Source: Hippasteria phrygiana
Taxonomy: Eukaryota > Echinodermata > Asteroidea > Valvatida > Goniasteridae
Assembly: GCA_037893225.1 (NCBI GenBank)
Contig: JAZGUH010000003.1
Span: 682,001 to 746,000, forward strand
Length of the DNA: 64,000 nt
Reading direction: 5' to 3'
Shown here: in pieces, positions 42,936 through 54,510 of the stretch
How the letters are laid out: every line of letters begins with the position of its first letter
Numbering within the stretch: position 1 is the first letter of the stretch
Made by a program: the position numbers and the translations under genes
The notes under the pieces: generated by a model
The model's database searches: none
What the model was told of the DNA's origin: nothing
Seen by the model: only the letters and a program-made list of their open reading frames with translations

Positions 42936-43218
42936 CACTAATCTCCATAAAAATCTGGATAGGTCATTGGCCGTTGCGCGCTGCTGAACAAACAACTGTC
43001 AACCAGTAGCCTCCATATTAGGGGCTTACCACTCGTGGAACATCCATAAACCATTGCTGCCAAGCCTAGCGCCTGCTTACGTCAAGCTTTTACCAGTTAC
43101 GTACGATCGCGCATCACGTGGAGTGGAAAGATGTCAGAGAGTGCCGTGAAAATGAACAGCCAATGGCTTATCCAGATTTGTATACGTGGAGATCAGTTAG
43201 TGCGCAACATAATAGCTT
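42936..43218. mobile_element. Inverted-repeat element, CACTAATCTCC ends
   Basis: The left arm 42936-42971 (CACTAATCTCCATAAAAATC, TGGATAGGTCATTGGC) and right arm 43159-43202 (GCCAATGGCTTATCCAGATT, TGGAGATCAGTTAGTG) are inverted. The outer edge continues to 43218 in common with the reverse copy at 33741-33832. It is truncated there by the insertion of the large element. Confidence 0.65.
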
Positions 43219-43308
43219 AGGGACCATGGATTAATGTCAATTTGCGTGCGCACGCGTGCGCACAGGTCCGCACGCAATTGCACGCAAAGGCACGGGCCTC
43301 CTGCGTTC

Positions 43309-43565
43309 CATTGCGTGCCATTGCATGCCGATGGGTGCTGATGCGTGCCGATGCGTGCCGATGCGTGCCGATGCGTGCCGATGCGTGCCGATGCGTGCCG
43401 ATGCGTGCCGATGCGTTCCAATGAGTGCTGATGCGTGCCGATGCGTGCCGATGCGTGCCGATGCGTTCCAATGAGTGCTGATGCGTGCCGATGCGTGCCG
43501 ATGCGTGCCGATGCGTGCCGATGCGTCCCGATGCGTGCCGATGCGTGCCGATCGCGTTCCAATGA
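43309..43565. repeat. Left 10-bp array, copy 2, with higher-order units
   Basis: Mostly GTGCCGATGC. GTTCCAATGAGTGCTGATGC appears twice (43414 and 43464 regions), 50 bp apart, indicating amplification of a five-unit block that is absent in copy 1. Confidence 0.85.
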
Positions 43566-45519
43566 GCACAGGCAATGCTCAACCGTATCTTTACTTGCGC
43601 TGTTTATCGATATAGGATTAATGAAAACACAGGCTGGCCGGCCGGCCAAGACGGACGGATTACCGGACGGATTACCAGACGGAGAGGGTGTCATAAAAGG
43701 ACCAGGGTTTCAAAAAGGGCTAGTGTGCCACAATAGTAGACTGATGACTCATCTTTTGGTGGCTTTGGTCAGAATACACTTAACTAAACTGGCTTTCCTA
43801 ACGTAATGATGATTCTAGCGGGACTTAGATTTGTAAAGTATTGTAGTCTATGTGGATTTCTTATTTATTTCAAGTTTCCGTGATTTTCATTAAAACATTG
43901 GACATGACACTACAAATGTGGAAATCTGGTGAAAGACGGCATCATTTATTATTTATTTTCTCAAATTCGATCTTTTCTGAGAGAAAAATACGTTTTGAAG
44001 AAATTACGCGTAGATGTACACCATTATTCAAGTTTACCACTCATAAAAACAGCAGTGCTATGTCATCACTGGATATAAATCTTTGGAAATTCAAAACACA
44101 GCCCAGGCTTATTGTACGAAAAATCGAACGAAAAACAGTTTCAGATTTTTCAAGGCGCAGCTATAGGAATACATTCAGAAGATTGTTTGCGTCGGGGGAT
44201 AGACCTACATGTTATCAGATAAATGTTATCATTCATTGGAATGTTTTCGCTGCGTGATTGATGTAAACGTCGCACCCGAACTATACTTTTTACAGGCAAG
44301 GCATATATAGGGCAGCAAATTTAAGAGCCTAGACTTGATTTGAAGTTAATGTTATTCTTTTCTGATAAATTTGCACATAACCCATCGTCCGCGATGTATA
44401 CAACGCTTTTTCAGATAATGTGTTTTTGAGGAATAAATAGCATTGACGTCAGTTCAAATTTGGCGATTACGTGACTTAGTCTTGTTCCAGGATTTCTTTA
44501 TTGTGAGATCATTACAAATAAATCTAGCACAAGCGATATTTTGAACCAGAATACTTTTGTCATTTTGTGTCAATGTGTTTTTTCATGACTGGCTGTTAAC
44601 AAAGGAACAGTCGAAATCTCCATTTGTTTGAAATCTCCATTCGGTACTCTATACACGTAGGCTACATGTTGTACATGTTCACCTTTCCATCCATTTTGCC
44701 GAGTGAAGATTTCAACCTTCAATTCTTTCTTGCATTATTTCTTAATTTCTTTGCTTTATTGAGAAAATACACACAAAAATATTTTTTGATTGCAAGTTCG
44801 TTAAAAATAAAGTTTTAACATGGCGCTTACGAATTGCGAAATGGGGACGAAATTCAAGATGACGGCGCCAACTGAGACAACTTTTACATGATAAAGGTAT
44901 AGGGCCAGGACCAACACGTACATGTATGTTTACCTTTCTATCCATTCGATTTAAAGAGTCAAGATTTCAACCTTCAATTTATATAATCTTGCAGTATTTC
45001 ATAATTTCTTTGCTTTATTGAGAAAATACACAAAAACGATTTCTTGATTGTGAGATAATTAAAAAAGCTCTAACATGGCGCTTACGAATTATGAAACTGT
45101 GGAGAAATTCAAGATGGCGGAGCCAGCTGGAACAACTTTTACATGATGAAGATATAAGGACTTACATGTACATGTTCACCTTTCCATTCATTGCGTTTGA
45201 AGAGTCAAGATGGGGTTTGAAGAGTCAAGAATTTTCGATGGAGGACCTTTTCAAATTCTCGTATCTTTTGTCTCAGATTTGTGGTTTGGAGTTTTTTAGG
45301 GAAACAAGTCCGAGAAACTGTATCGCAAAGTCTACAGAAAACCCTTAAATTAATAGTTATGAGAAATCGCTTAAGCCCCAACTTGCAGAAAGAAAGATTA
45401 ATTCTACCAGTTGCACACTAATCCGGATTAGCGGATTATCTGGGACATAAAAGGTGCCGCCAGAGACAATCTCTATTGTACACTCAGGCTGGTTGCAAAT
45501 GAGTCCGTTTGCATGCCAC

Positions 45520-45690
45520 TGAAGGCCACTGCGTGCCACTGCGTGCCGCGCCACTGCGTGCCACTGCGTGCCACGCCACTGCGTGCCACTGCGTGCAAGT
45601 CCGTGCCACTGCGTGCAAGTCCGTGCCGATGAGTGCAAGTCCGTGCCGATGAGTGCCGATGCGTGCAAATGCGTGCCAAAATCTCCCTCC
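45520..45690. repeat. Right 10-bp array, copy 2, scrambled
   Basis: GTGCCACTGC units interrupted by GTGCCGCGCCACTGC and GTGCCACGCCACTGC, then alternating GTGCAAGTCC and GTGCCGATGA. The phase breaks show unequal exchange or deletion compared with the regular array of copy 1. Confidence 0.85.
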
Positions 45691-45738
45691 TTTTACCTTG
45701 CACGCAAAGGCACGCAAAGGAACGCATTAATCCATGGT

Positions 45739-46714
45739 GCATAAGGTCAATGGGAGTTTATTTAATGTGGTGCACCCAGACATAAATAACCCACAGACAT
45801 ATGTCTGTGGGTGCACCGTACCCCAAAACGTTCGGTCAACCGCCCTCTGTTGATCTTAGGGAATGCACTCAATCGCTTTTCTTCCGACACTTTTTGTTCT
45901 TTCTAAACCACGAAAATATTCTTTCCAAACCATGACAACAGCTTTGAATATCCACATTTTGTTTCTTTCTATGCAATCAAGTTTCTTTTCGAATCAAAAG
46001 TGGCTTTTAATAAAACTGATACTTAACTCCTTCTAGCATTTGGATTCTTTCCACTTGACTATGAAGTTTTCTTTTTCAGAACAATGAAAAAAAAATACTT
46101 TCGGCTATAAAGCCATACAAAAATGAATTACTGTGCATGTAATTTACACAATTGAAAAAATTTCAATGTCTTTTATATTTTTATATTTACAGACTTCAGT
46201 AATTTTGGGTAGATAATTACATCGAAATGTTTTAAGATTAAGGACTATTTAGAAATGCATAAAGTGGTAATTTCCGCTCCAGTCAGTTACATGTATTTAC
46301 TGTGACAAACAAACAGCTTCTTATTTTTAATAAGTTTTGTATTCAATTTTTGCTTGGGAAGAAACAAACTGTAAATTATTTATTTTGCTCAATATGCGAG
46401 ACATGTTTATACTTCAGCACGTTTCATTCAATTTCCAATTAAACGCATGAACAATTAAGTCACATTGCCATGTACCCAAAACTTTATTTCATTTCAATGG
46501 AATTTAAAGAAATACACAAAACTTTAATCATCTAAAATACAAATCCTTGGGCACTAAAATTCCTTCTATCTTAAATGTTTTGCATCAGGATAAAAATCTC
46601 ACACAAAATTAATCACATTTAATCACATTTACATGTACAGTAAATTCCAAAGTAAATTGCAATTTTTGTACAGGAGCCTGTAACTCTGGGTGGTGGAGGA
46701 AGTCCAATAAACTA
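45739..46714. other. No gene; one long palindrome
   Basis: A perfect palindrome of 24 bp lies at 45789-45812 (half-site ACCCACAGACAT). The rest is AT-rich sequence with no exon or element ends I can support. Confidence 0.5.
45789..45812. repeat. 24-bp perfect palindrome
   Basis: ACCCACAGACAT is followed directly by its reverse complement ATGTCTGTGGGT. It contains two outward CAGAC words of the type bound by SMAD proteins, but such words are common. Confidence 0.85.
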
Positions 46715-46810
46715 GTTCGGTATTTCAACTGCACATGTACACAATGACACGGGTCATGAGTCATTCGGGATAACCATGGATAACAAATCGACGTAATGGT
46801 ATTCAAAGTC
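46715..46810 (+). mobile_element. Half copy of the GCCAGTTCGGTAT element
   Basis: AGTTCGGTATTTCAACTG, CACATGTACACAATGACA and ATTCGGGATAACC follow the left half of 57011-57220. The right end is missing. Confidence 0.55.
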
Positions 46811-46875
46811 ACAATGTTTGCTGTTGGAACCAGACTATCAACCATGCAAATGGTTCTCGGACTTTATTCTCCAAA

Positions 46876-46960
46876 ACCACTGAAAGGGATTTGATCCAGG
46901 GTCCCCAGCTATCAAAATCCGATGCCTTACCAATCGAGCTACCGAAGCACTCTGGCAGGC
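46876..46960 (-). repeat. tRNA-like SINE head, different family
   Basis: On the minus strand: CGGTAGCTCGATTGGTAAGG (A box), GGATTTTGATAGC (anticodon region) and GGATCAAATCCC (B box), with the expected spacing. Stems are weak, so it is a SINE relic, not a tRNA gene. It does not share its tail with the cluster at 21013-22132. Confidence 0.6.
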
Positions 46961-47163
46961 CTATATATGGGCATTAGTTTTAAATCTGATATATACATTC
47001 GCATTGTATATGCTGTAACAATAGCATTTGAAAGTCGTGTTACGGCTGCCGTAAAAATAGCCACTGCGTTCTAATAAACCAATGGCTACGTCCAAGCATG
47101 GATCCTTCCTCCATGGTCCAAGTTACTAAAAAAAAGTAGGCAGATTTGTACACTATTACATGT

Positions 47164-47218
47164 ATCCCCCCACCCCCCCCACACCACCCCCCCACCCCCC
47201 CTCCCCCCCCCCCCCCCA
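47164..47218. repeat. C-rich tract with CACC interruptions
   Basis: More than 40 C in 55 bp, in blocks separated by single A or T. On the minus strand it gives multiple G runs and could form quadruplexes. The glycine-rich minus-strand frames here are artefacts. Confidence 0.85.
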
Positions 47219-47640
47219 GAAAATGGGTCAGGAACAGAGAAATCTGACAAAATAACTGATGTATAAACTGATGGCACAATCTTCAAGTTTAACTTTGGTC
47301 AGGAATTTTTTGTGCAGTTTTTAGGACATGTAGGAGAAGAAATGTTTCTGTATTCGATGTTCAAATTGGCACAGTGTACCGTGACTCAAACTTGTTCAAT
47401 CATTCATCTGTGTTTTCTTCCTCCATGGTTCATTGCACGCCCTAATAACAGGTTTAATTTCTGCCTCATTTGTACTAATTTTGCTGACGTCGTGAAATAA
47501 CAAGTTGTGCCACATGTTTCGACAATTGTAATCAAGGAAGGTTGGTAATGTTCTGAGACTTTACTTCTCCTGGTTTATTTTGATGGGGTATTAAAATAGC
47601 CGTCCCCGGCCCCCGTGTGAAAAAATGAAACACGCACGTA
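47219..47640. other. No recognised feature
   Basis: Nothing supported. Confidence 0.3.
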
Positions 47641-47870
47641 CTTCTCAAACCCTGGCTTGGGCTTGGGCTTCGTCTCCAACTATTCCCCAGCCCCATTGCC
47701 AATCTGAAGCCTTGAATACGTAAATAAATAAACAGACTCAGGCTCTGGATTAAAATATAAGATTTTGATGTACATATAGCAAAAACAGTGTCCAAGATCT
47801 TGCCAAATCTGGGGACATAAAATTACGCGAAGCCGAAGCCCGAGCCCAAGCCAGGGGTTTGAGAAATGCC
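47641..47870. mobile_element. MITE with TGGCTTGGGCTTGGGCTTCG arms
   Basis: ACTTCTCAAACCCTGGCTTG, GGCTTGGGCTTCGTC (47641-47677) pairs with GAAGCCGAAGCCCGAGCCCA, AGCCAGGGGTTTGAGAAATG (47829-47868). Arms are about 38 bp with few mismatches. No coding capacity. Confidence 0.7.
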
Positions 47871-48195
47871 AGAGGTTGCCATGTTAGTCACGTTCAAACA
47901 ATCTAAAGTTACATCACTTGATAAACAAAAATAATTTTTACAAGTTAATTTTGAAGCTATAAAATTAAAAATTGGTACTCTTTTAAATAATATTCCATGT
48001 AGTGTTTTATTATAAGTGCTTAAGTTTAATTTTTTGATGATAATCTTATTATTTGTGAAAGAGACTATAAAGTCTGGCCCATTCTGTACGTGTCATAGTT
48101 CATGTGTCAGCGATATTGTTGCACACATTCGGACAAGTTATTTCTGCAAGTTTACTTCCGTTTTTGCCTATTGATGCCCATGGCGAAACTTTGGT
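47871..48195. other. Possible promoter / 5-prime region, weak
   Basis: AT-rich sequence followed by TTACTTCCGTTTTTGCC at 48148-48166, an ETS-like ACTTCCG word 30-50 bp before the candidate first exon. No TATA box is convincing. Confidence 0.2.
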
Positions 48196-48236
48196 CAAAA
48201 TGTGGAAGCCAGTGACAGAGAATAAGGTGGCAGTTG
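48196..48236 (+). CDS. Candidate short first coding exon
   Basis: An ATG in a moderate context (TCAAAATGTGG) opens a frame MWKPVTENKVAV that runs straight into a strong donor, GCAGTTG|GTAAGAAAC, leaving phase 1. An upstream ATG (48179, and 48173 in the same frame) ends at TGA within 12-14 codons and could act as an upstream reading frame. I recognise no protein from 12 residues and find no downstream exon, so this is a possibility only. Confidence 0.25.
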
Positions 48237-50341
48237 GTAAGAAACTTTAACTTTCTTTTGGCTGGGCTGTCACGAATGTCTTCTTGTGTTTGTGGTAAAT
48301 TTGAGCTTAAAAAGTGTGACTGTCAAATTATAATTATGTACATGATTCGTTTGCATACATAGTGAAGTGTATGTGAAGGTGGGAGTGGCCTTGCGTTGTA
48401 TTACCCGTACATAGACCATATCGCAAATACCGCCTGGTTGAGACGTCACAATGGTCACAAGGGACTGTGGGAAGGAAATAGGAGCGATTTTTGTGCGCGT
48501 TTCTTTCCAAAATTCATAGTAACCATTTGTGATAAGGTCTATGGGGCTCCTACCGGAACCCCATAGAAAGAAGCCTATTTTTCCCATAGGCTAGTACAGC
48601 AAGAATAAGAAAGTCATTTCATGCACTCACGTTTCTACCGTGTGCACGAAAACCGCTGCACAGTTTTCCGCAAAAGATTGCCGGAAGCGGTTCCAATTTG
48701 CGAAAAAAAAAGGACAACAAAATCTCCGATCCGACAGACACACACACGATGCGACTGTTACCGGGCGGCCATGTGCGGGGGTCACCAGACAAGCTCATGA
48801 TTATTCATTTTAAAATTTGAAGTACGGCGCGCACGCCATGCACTCCGTCGTGTCTGTTACCGTCCGCATCGCGCGCATTGATCACTGCATGTACTGGGTA
48901 CATGTATGTACGTGTACGTGTACGTGTACGTATGTAAAACGTGAAAAAAATCCTGTTAAAGTCTTGACTGAGTCAATTACTGTGAAATCTCGCATCCTGG
49001 ACGTCAGTCATACTGCAATGAAGACATCGTCCAACCTGGGCTAGATAATACCTAGCCCTAGTCTCACGAGGGTCGCAGGATAACTTGCATGACTTGGGCA
49101 GTGGTTATTTTGCCGTGAACTCTATTTCCATTAAAAAAAATCCTCCAGAGAGATGAATCAGAAAAAGAAAATGCTTATTATCTGCAGTTAAATCAGGGTA
49201 AATTGATTTTTAGTAAAAGCAATTCTTACTTGGGGGGGAAAAAAAAGAAGAAAAAAACCCCCAAGAAACCGCACGTGGTGTAGCGCGTTGTCAAACCCGT
49301 ACAGGGCAGCGGCACCGCCGCTTTCGAGCACTCTCTAGTGAGAAGCGTTTACCACTTGACAATTTGCCAACTCGACAGATGGGATCAGTTTTTTGTTATA
49401 TAGCTGGGTGCACCAAGAAACTACTGACTTACGCATGCCCAGAGGATTTCACGGCTGAATAGCGGAAAAAAGGCAAAATAAACACTTTGCATGACTAACT
49501 TTTTGGACGGAGGTATATTGTTCCCGCCTGTAAATAACTTGACACCTATAAGTATAAAATAAGTAACTGCAAAAGTGCAGGCTGGAGTTTGGTTTCTTGT
49601 TATCAGAATGTATACACAATTGTACATGTACCCATAATGATCTTGATACAACAGGCACATGCTAAAGAATTTCAATCGAGCGGTTTATAATATCAATCGG
49701 CGCACGTCAAACACCGGCGTGTTTTGCGTGTAACTTTTTAAATACTTACACGGCATGCAGTTGCAGCTGATGTGTGAAAAACTTGATCGGCGAGTATTGA
49801 ATATTTGATTATTCGGTCAAACCCATTTATGTTTGGTTGTCCTCGACCGAATTGATTTCGCTGGTTGATTCGTTCCAATCTCGTTTCCATCTTTATTTTG
49901 TTATTTGTAATACACAAACACGACCCTACCTTTTACTCCAGATTTTGAAAGTTCATATTCTAGTATCAGTGTGTGAGTTCGCACAATAAATATCTCGATG
50001 GAAATACACGCGGCACAGAAATACACAAATGCAGCATGGCCACTCATCAAATTTCAAATTCCCAAGATTAATCCAGTAAAATTCCCAAGAAATTCCAAGG
50101 CGATGGAAAAAACACTGTGCAAAGAGCATCGGAATAAGCACTTTGCGCATGTGCAATCCATATTTTCCCCACCAAAATTCCCAAGGTCTTGTGAAAAATC
50201 CCAAGGAGTTGCCACAGTGCACACATGTATTTAACGCACAAGGCTAAAATGTTATGAAAATCGCATTTTGAGAAATAAACTTATGAAAAATAAAATCTCA
50301 ACATTTTTCCCAATTATATTCAACCCTCCTACCATTTAAAA
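48237..50341. other. No recognised gene
   Basis: About 2.1 kb with short chance frames. An alternating GTACGT stretch lies at 48905-48933. A/G-rich and poly-A runs lie at 49130-49260. No element ends found. Confidence 0.35.
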
Positions 50342-50467
50342 GGTCAAAATCAGTCAAAATTTCCTTCCACCTTTCCTGCTATACTTTTACACAGACATGA
50401 TCAGATTACATGTGGTTGTGTACTATGGCAGGAGGGTAAAAAACAATCACCTTGACTGATTTTGACC
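50342..50467. mobile_element. Small fold-back, GGTCAAAATCAGTCA arms
   Basis: GGTCAAAATCAGTCA (50342-50356) and TGACTGATTTTGACC (50453-50467) are exact complements. The outer words CCTCCTACCATT and the later AGGAGGATT suggest the element may be a little longer. Confidence 0.6.
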
Positions 50468-50611
50468 CATACAACAACATGGCTCAGAATGTATGTTTGC
50501 ATAGGAGGATTAATCACTATATTTTAATATTTAGTTTGGAATTTTGTTTGTATATTTACACAAACGATTAAAAAATAAATATTCAAACAAAAAGATGCAT
50601 CAGAGTTGTAT

Positions 50612-50765
50612 TAGAGTCCCTGCAAGTCCTTTCACAAGTCCTTTCGCAAGCAAAACTTTGAACAGGTCAGTGGAACGATATTTCCTATAAAATATTAACC
50701 CACAAATCCGCCCATTCCTGAAAATTGCAACAATGACCAATCATGTACACTGCCTTTAATACACG
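50612..50765 (-). mobile_element. TTAA-family fragment next to a 36-bp dispersed repeat
   Basis: GACCAATCATGTACACTGCC, TTTAA (ending 50760) is the left end of the TTAA element at 27961 in reverse, and the similarity continues to CAGTGGAACGATATTTCCTA. Left of it, AGTCCCTGCAAGTCCTTTCA and on matches in reverse 9949-9984. Confidence 0.65.
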
Positions 50766-52744
50766 CTCAGCATTCATTGCAAACTGGGTGTAAAAGTCTT
50801 GTTTGATTGTATGTGCAGTGTGGCTACCACATTGAAACTTCGTGAGGTTTTTTGGTCGAATGTTGAGCCAGCTCAAATACAGCTGAAACACACAAAGGTC
50901 GCGTCCACCAAAAAGTGGTCCATAGAGTGACATTGAGCCTCAGGAGACAGTGTCAGCACTGGCAGCCTTAGGGCTACGGTATGTGTTGTTCGGATGGAGT
51001 GAAGGACCCGGCGGCCATCGCTGAAGAGGCAGCCGTATTACGTATATTAAACTGTTTATCGGCCTACCAACATTTGTGTGTTTGTTTTACTTTGTGTATG
51101 GTTTGAAGTTGGACTTCCGGGGAATGTTTAAAACAAAATAAATTCCGCCCCTCCCCCCCCCCCCCCACTGGCGAAGGGGTGGGGAGGACAACCAAACACA
51201 TTATTTTTTTTGCCTAATCGAATACTAAATTATTCGAAAATGAACAAATACATGTAACCTTACATTTTTCAGCTTTCAAACTCACATGATTGATAGGCCT
51301 AAATCGCAGTAAAATTATCAAGTTTTGGAACTCTGGATATTAAAGTATGCCCACTGTGAATTTTGATAGACGTTGGTCTTAAAAACATTGCTCTGGTCGC
51401 ATTCATCATCAGTAGTGTATAATCTAGTGGATATTTGTATGAAGATCATGTCCTGATTAGATCCATGTTACTAGACGTCCACATGTGGTGGAAGTGTTCC
51501 GCTTGCAGGTCATGACTTATATTTCTTGCCTATATTTGAGCTGTTTGCCCCAAAAGAGTTATTCGGGACTGGGGACCTTTTCAGATGTTTAACTTTTTTA
51601 AACACAAAAAATAAATCTGCACTGAATTTGTACAAAATGAACAGTTCGTTGAAGGATACTACTGTGATCTTTATTTTGCCCCAGCTACTAATTTCAGAAA
51701 GAGAATTGGTTATCGTTAATTTAAAACAGTTTCCTCTTTAGTACTTCGCCCATAAGGCAAAATTAAATAAAAAAGTTTTGTTGTCATTTCATTTTAAAGA
51801 AAAGGCAGAGAGCTCTTTTTTTTAGTAAATATCAGGTCATGCCAGACAGTTTTTTTTTTTCCAAAGTGGCTGCCCATAATTTTCTTTCACGATGCCTTTA
51901 TCTCTGACATTGGAACCCCAAATTAATGCAATACAGGACATGTACATCAACTGGACCGCGTTTCCTCTCTTTCTTCTCTTTGCAGTTTTTTGACGTTGAG
52001 AGAGAAAACAAAACAAAACCAAAAATGCAGCCACCAAAAAGGAAGTCACAGGGGACGTTTTTTGGCCTAATATGATCGATATTCACCAGGAAAGGAGGTG
52101 GTGTACATGTAGATACAGTAACAAAAGCAGTATTTTAGTTTTCCTAAACTTTGTCTGATAAATACTGTGTTGTTTTAACCCTATAACATCCTACATGTAG
52201 GCATTCATTTGGGGTGAAGACCTGTGTACTGTACTACGAATGCTACATGTACTTAGTATTCTGAGTCTCTCTGTCTTTGATGATTGAGTGTATCATGACA
52301 GCAGTCAAGATACTTGCAACTACAGAGTACTACTTCTATGTAATACAGTTAAGTTACTGGGTAAATTATATTTGTGTCAATGAATTGGATGGCTAAGATA
52401 AAAAATGGTATCATCTCTGAAAACCAGTAGTTCATGCTTTGTTTCCGCCTTTGATGATAACGGACATTTTGCCTCCAACCCCAGCAACAAACAGTAGTAC
52501 TATGTACTTTATTTGGGGTGAAGTATCAAATACTAAAAATTACTACAAGCATTGTACACAAATATGTAAGAGTACTGCATACTACAGTTTACTACTAGTA
52601 CATGTAGTATTTTGTAGCTTTACTGTATGTGAGGTTAGGGTTAAACATTTCATTGGGAAGCACTTGGGACTATGGTTTCCATTAAAATGGTTTCACTGCA
52701 CAAAACAGGGTTCCCACAGTCGTGAAAAAATCCTGGAAAATCCA
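50766..52744. other. No recognised gene
   Basis: A C-rich tract lies at 51150-51168, poly-T and A-rich runs elsewhere. TACATGTA words become frequent here. I see no exon. Confidence 0.35.
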
Positions 52745-52925
52745 GCAATTTCAAAGTAGTATACACCATTTGTAAACAACATCAAACAAAACTACTGAAT
52801 TATTATGAAATACCGTATGAGAATGTAAATAAATAGCAGTCTCAAGCATCCTGTGAAATCATGGCACCTGACTGGTATGCCAACAATTGTCAGCCGACAA
52901 TCGTTGGAAATAGTCTAGTTTCCCT
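52745..52925 (-). mobile_element. TTAA-family fragment
   Basis: TATTATGAAATACCGTATGA, AATAGCAGTCTCAAGCATCC, TGTGAAATCATGGCACCTG and CAGCCGACAATCGTTGGAAA match in reverse 15262-15432 and the right half of 27961-28973. The end GTAGTATACACCATTTG is a decayed terminus. Confidence 0.65.
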
Positions 52926-53849
52926 GACCTGATAATTCCTGGACTTTATAAATTGTTAAGTTTTGTCTAAAGTATGGTCAGGGACCAAATTCTTTTTTCT
53001 CAGTTTTCCCAGAAATTGAATGCCGCGCTGTTAAAAAGTTGCACAGTTACTGCATTTGACACCACTAAGCGCCCTAACTTTTCTATTAAAATACCAACAG
53101 TCGTACATGTACATGTAGTTGCATATTTTTTTCTTGAATATTCAAACCGGCAAAAAATGTATTAGAATATTCGGTTCACCATCAAATATTCAGTATTTTC
53201 GGGACAGCCCTAACAAAAAAGCATATGTATGTGTACATACATGTACGTGTACACTGTACATGTACATGTAGCTCTTCAATTTGACTTCACGTGTACACGT
53301 ACATGGACACTTATGTGAAAATTGTGACAATTCCTGTTGATTCCCATTGTAGAGGATTTCGTTAAGAACCTTACAAACTGCTTGAAAACATTGTCTTCCT
53401 GACATACATGTAACAAGACAAAATAGCAACCCATAAAACACAAGCTGTAGAACCTGTTTGTGCATGTATTATCCTGGAAAAACGACGGAGGTATCCTTAA
53501 ATGTTTAAAAGGCTTAATATAATACACAGTATTGTTAGTACTGGACTGTACACAACAGCATGCAATATTCATAGCATACTGTACAAAAATGTGCACACAA
53601 TAGCACAAGCAAACTTGTTCTATATCAGCTCTTAATTCATTACATTTTTTAGTTCAATTTAAATTATGTGAACACAGCTTCCTATAGGCATGATAGGCAA
53701 TGCATTGTACAAAAATGTACATGCTCTGGAATTTGTTTTTAATTTCCTGGTTTGGAGCTCGCTCAAATGCTTGTTTTAATTAACGTTAAATCATAAGTTG
53801 TTTTTAGCGTTGTTTGTTATTATTATCTATTTCTTTTTTTTATTAATTG
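52926..53849. other. No gene; GTACATGTAC-rich stretch
   Basis: At 53100-53125 and 53225-53310 the sequence is dominated by overlapping GTACATGTAC, TACATGTA and GTGTACAC words. Confidence 0.45.
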
Positions 53850-53951
53850 TTTACGTAGACTAATTTTTAATGCTCGCAAGACCACACTAAATTTCAATGT
53901 ATGATATACATATGACAATAAATATTTGAATTGAATTGAATTGAATTGAAA
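53850..53951 (+). mobile_element. LINE-like 3-prime end with (TTGAA)n tail
   Basis: TTTAATGCTCGCAAGACCAC, ATATGACAATAAATATTTGA and five TTGAA repeats (53926-53950) resemble the 3-prime untranslated end and microsatellite tail of CR1/L2-type non-LTR elements in marine animals. No reverse-transcriptase frame precedes it, as expected for a 5-prime-truncated copy. Confidence 0.45.
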
Positions 53952-54510
53952 GTGTTAGACCCCTTGGCATTGGAATCTAATGAACCAGACAGACCTTTCA
54001 TATTCAATTCTTACTATGTTGCCATGTGCACCCCTTTTCATTATGGTGCAACAGTACACTCCTCCCTTCGTACTGTCACCCGTCTGTACCCTGAAAACAG
54101 TTGATTTGGCCATACACACGTACATGTATACAGTGTACATTTTTGTACATACATGTATGTATACAAGTAGTTGGGCAGAGTAAATGCTCACAAAATAAAT
54201 AGTATTGTTAGCTTCCATTGTGGCCACGTGTACCGGTACACATGTACATTTACATTCGGCAAGATTGTGAAAAATCATTTCCCTGTATTGCGAAAAAAAC
54301 AAAAACTGAAAGTTATGTATGCATAAAATCTTTTTTGGGGGCGGGGCATGCTTCTAGACCCACCCCTTAATGTCGATGTTTACTGCTGGGCTGTCTCTCA
54401 TAGCAGCCAATTCGGTTCTGTGACCCTACATAAATTCCCAACTTTTTTATCTGGGGACCCTAAAATTTAAATTTTTTTTAAAATAGAAAAACCAGTTTTT
54501 TGGACATATT
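53952..54510. other. No recognised feature
   Basis: Minus-strand frame 53955-54302 covers GTACATGTAC repeats and is not a gene. Confidence 0.3.

Larger units (their letters stand above)
43219..45738. mobile_element. Large inverted-repeat element with 10-bp subterminal arrays, copy 2
   Basis: The left end is intact (AGGGACCATGGATTAATGTC at 43219). The right end is shortened: it reaches ATTAATCCATGGT at 45726-45738 but lacks the final bases and the inner CACGCAAATTGGC part. Interior and order are the same as copy 1 (36731-39330) at an apparent identity above 90 percent. The arrays differ in unit composition: left GTGCCGATGC interspersed with GTTCCAATGAGTGCTGATGC higher-order units (43309-43560); right GTGCCACTGC shortened and scrambled (45520-45690). 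The two copies are in the same orientation, 6.5 kb apart. Confidence 0.8.

Noticed and set aside
35960..46090. Possible inverted duplication between 35960-36300 and 45752-46090 flanking the two large elements
   Set aside because: Only short words (GGGTGCACCACA..TAAATA, GAGGGCGGT, ACCATGAAA) are shared and they do not line up over a useful length.
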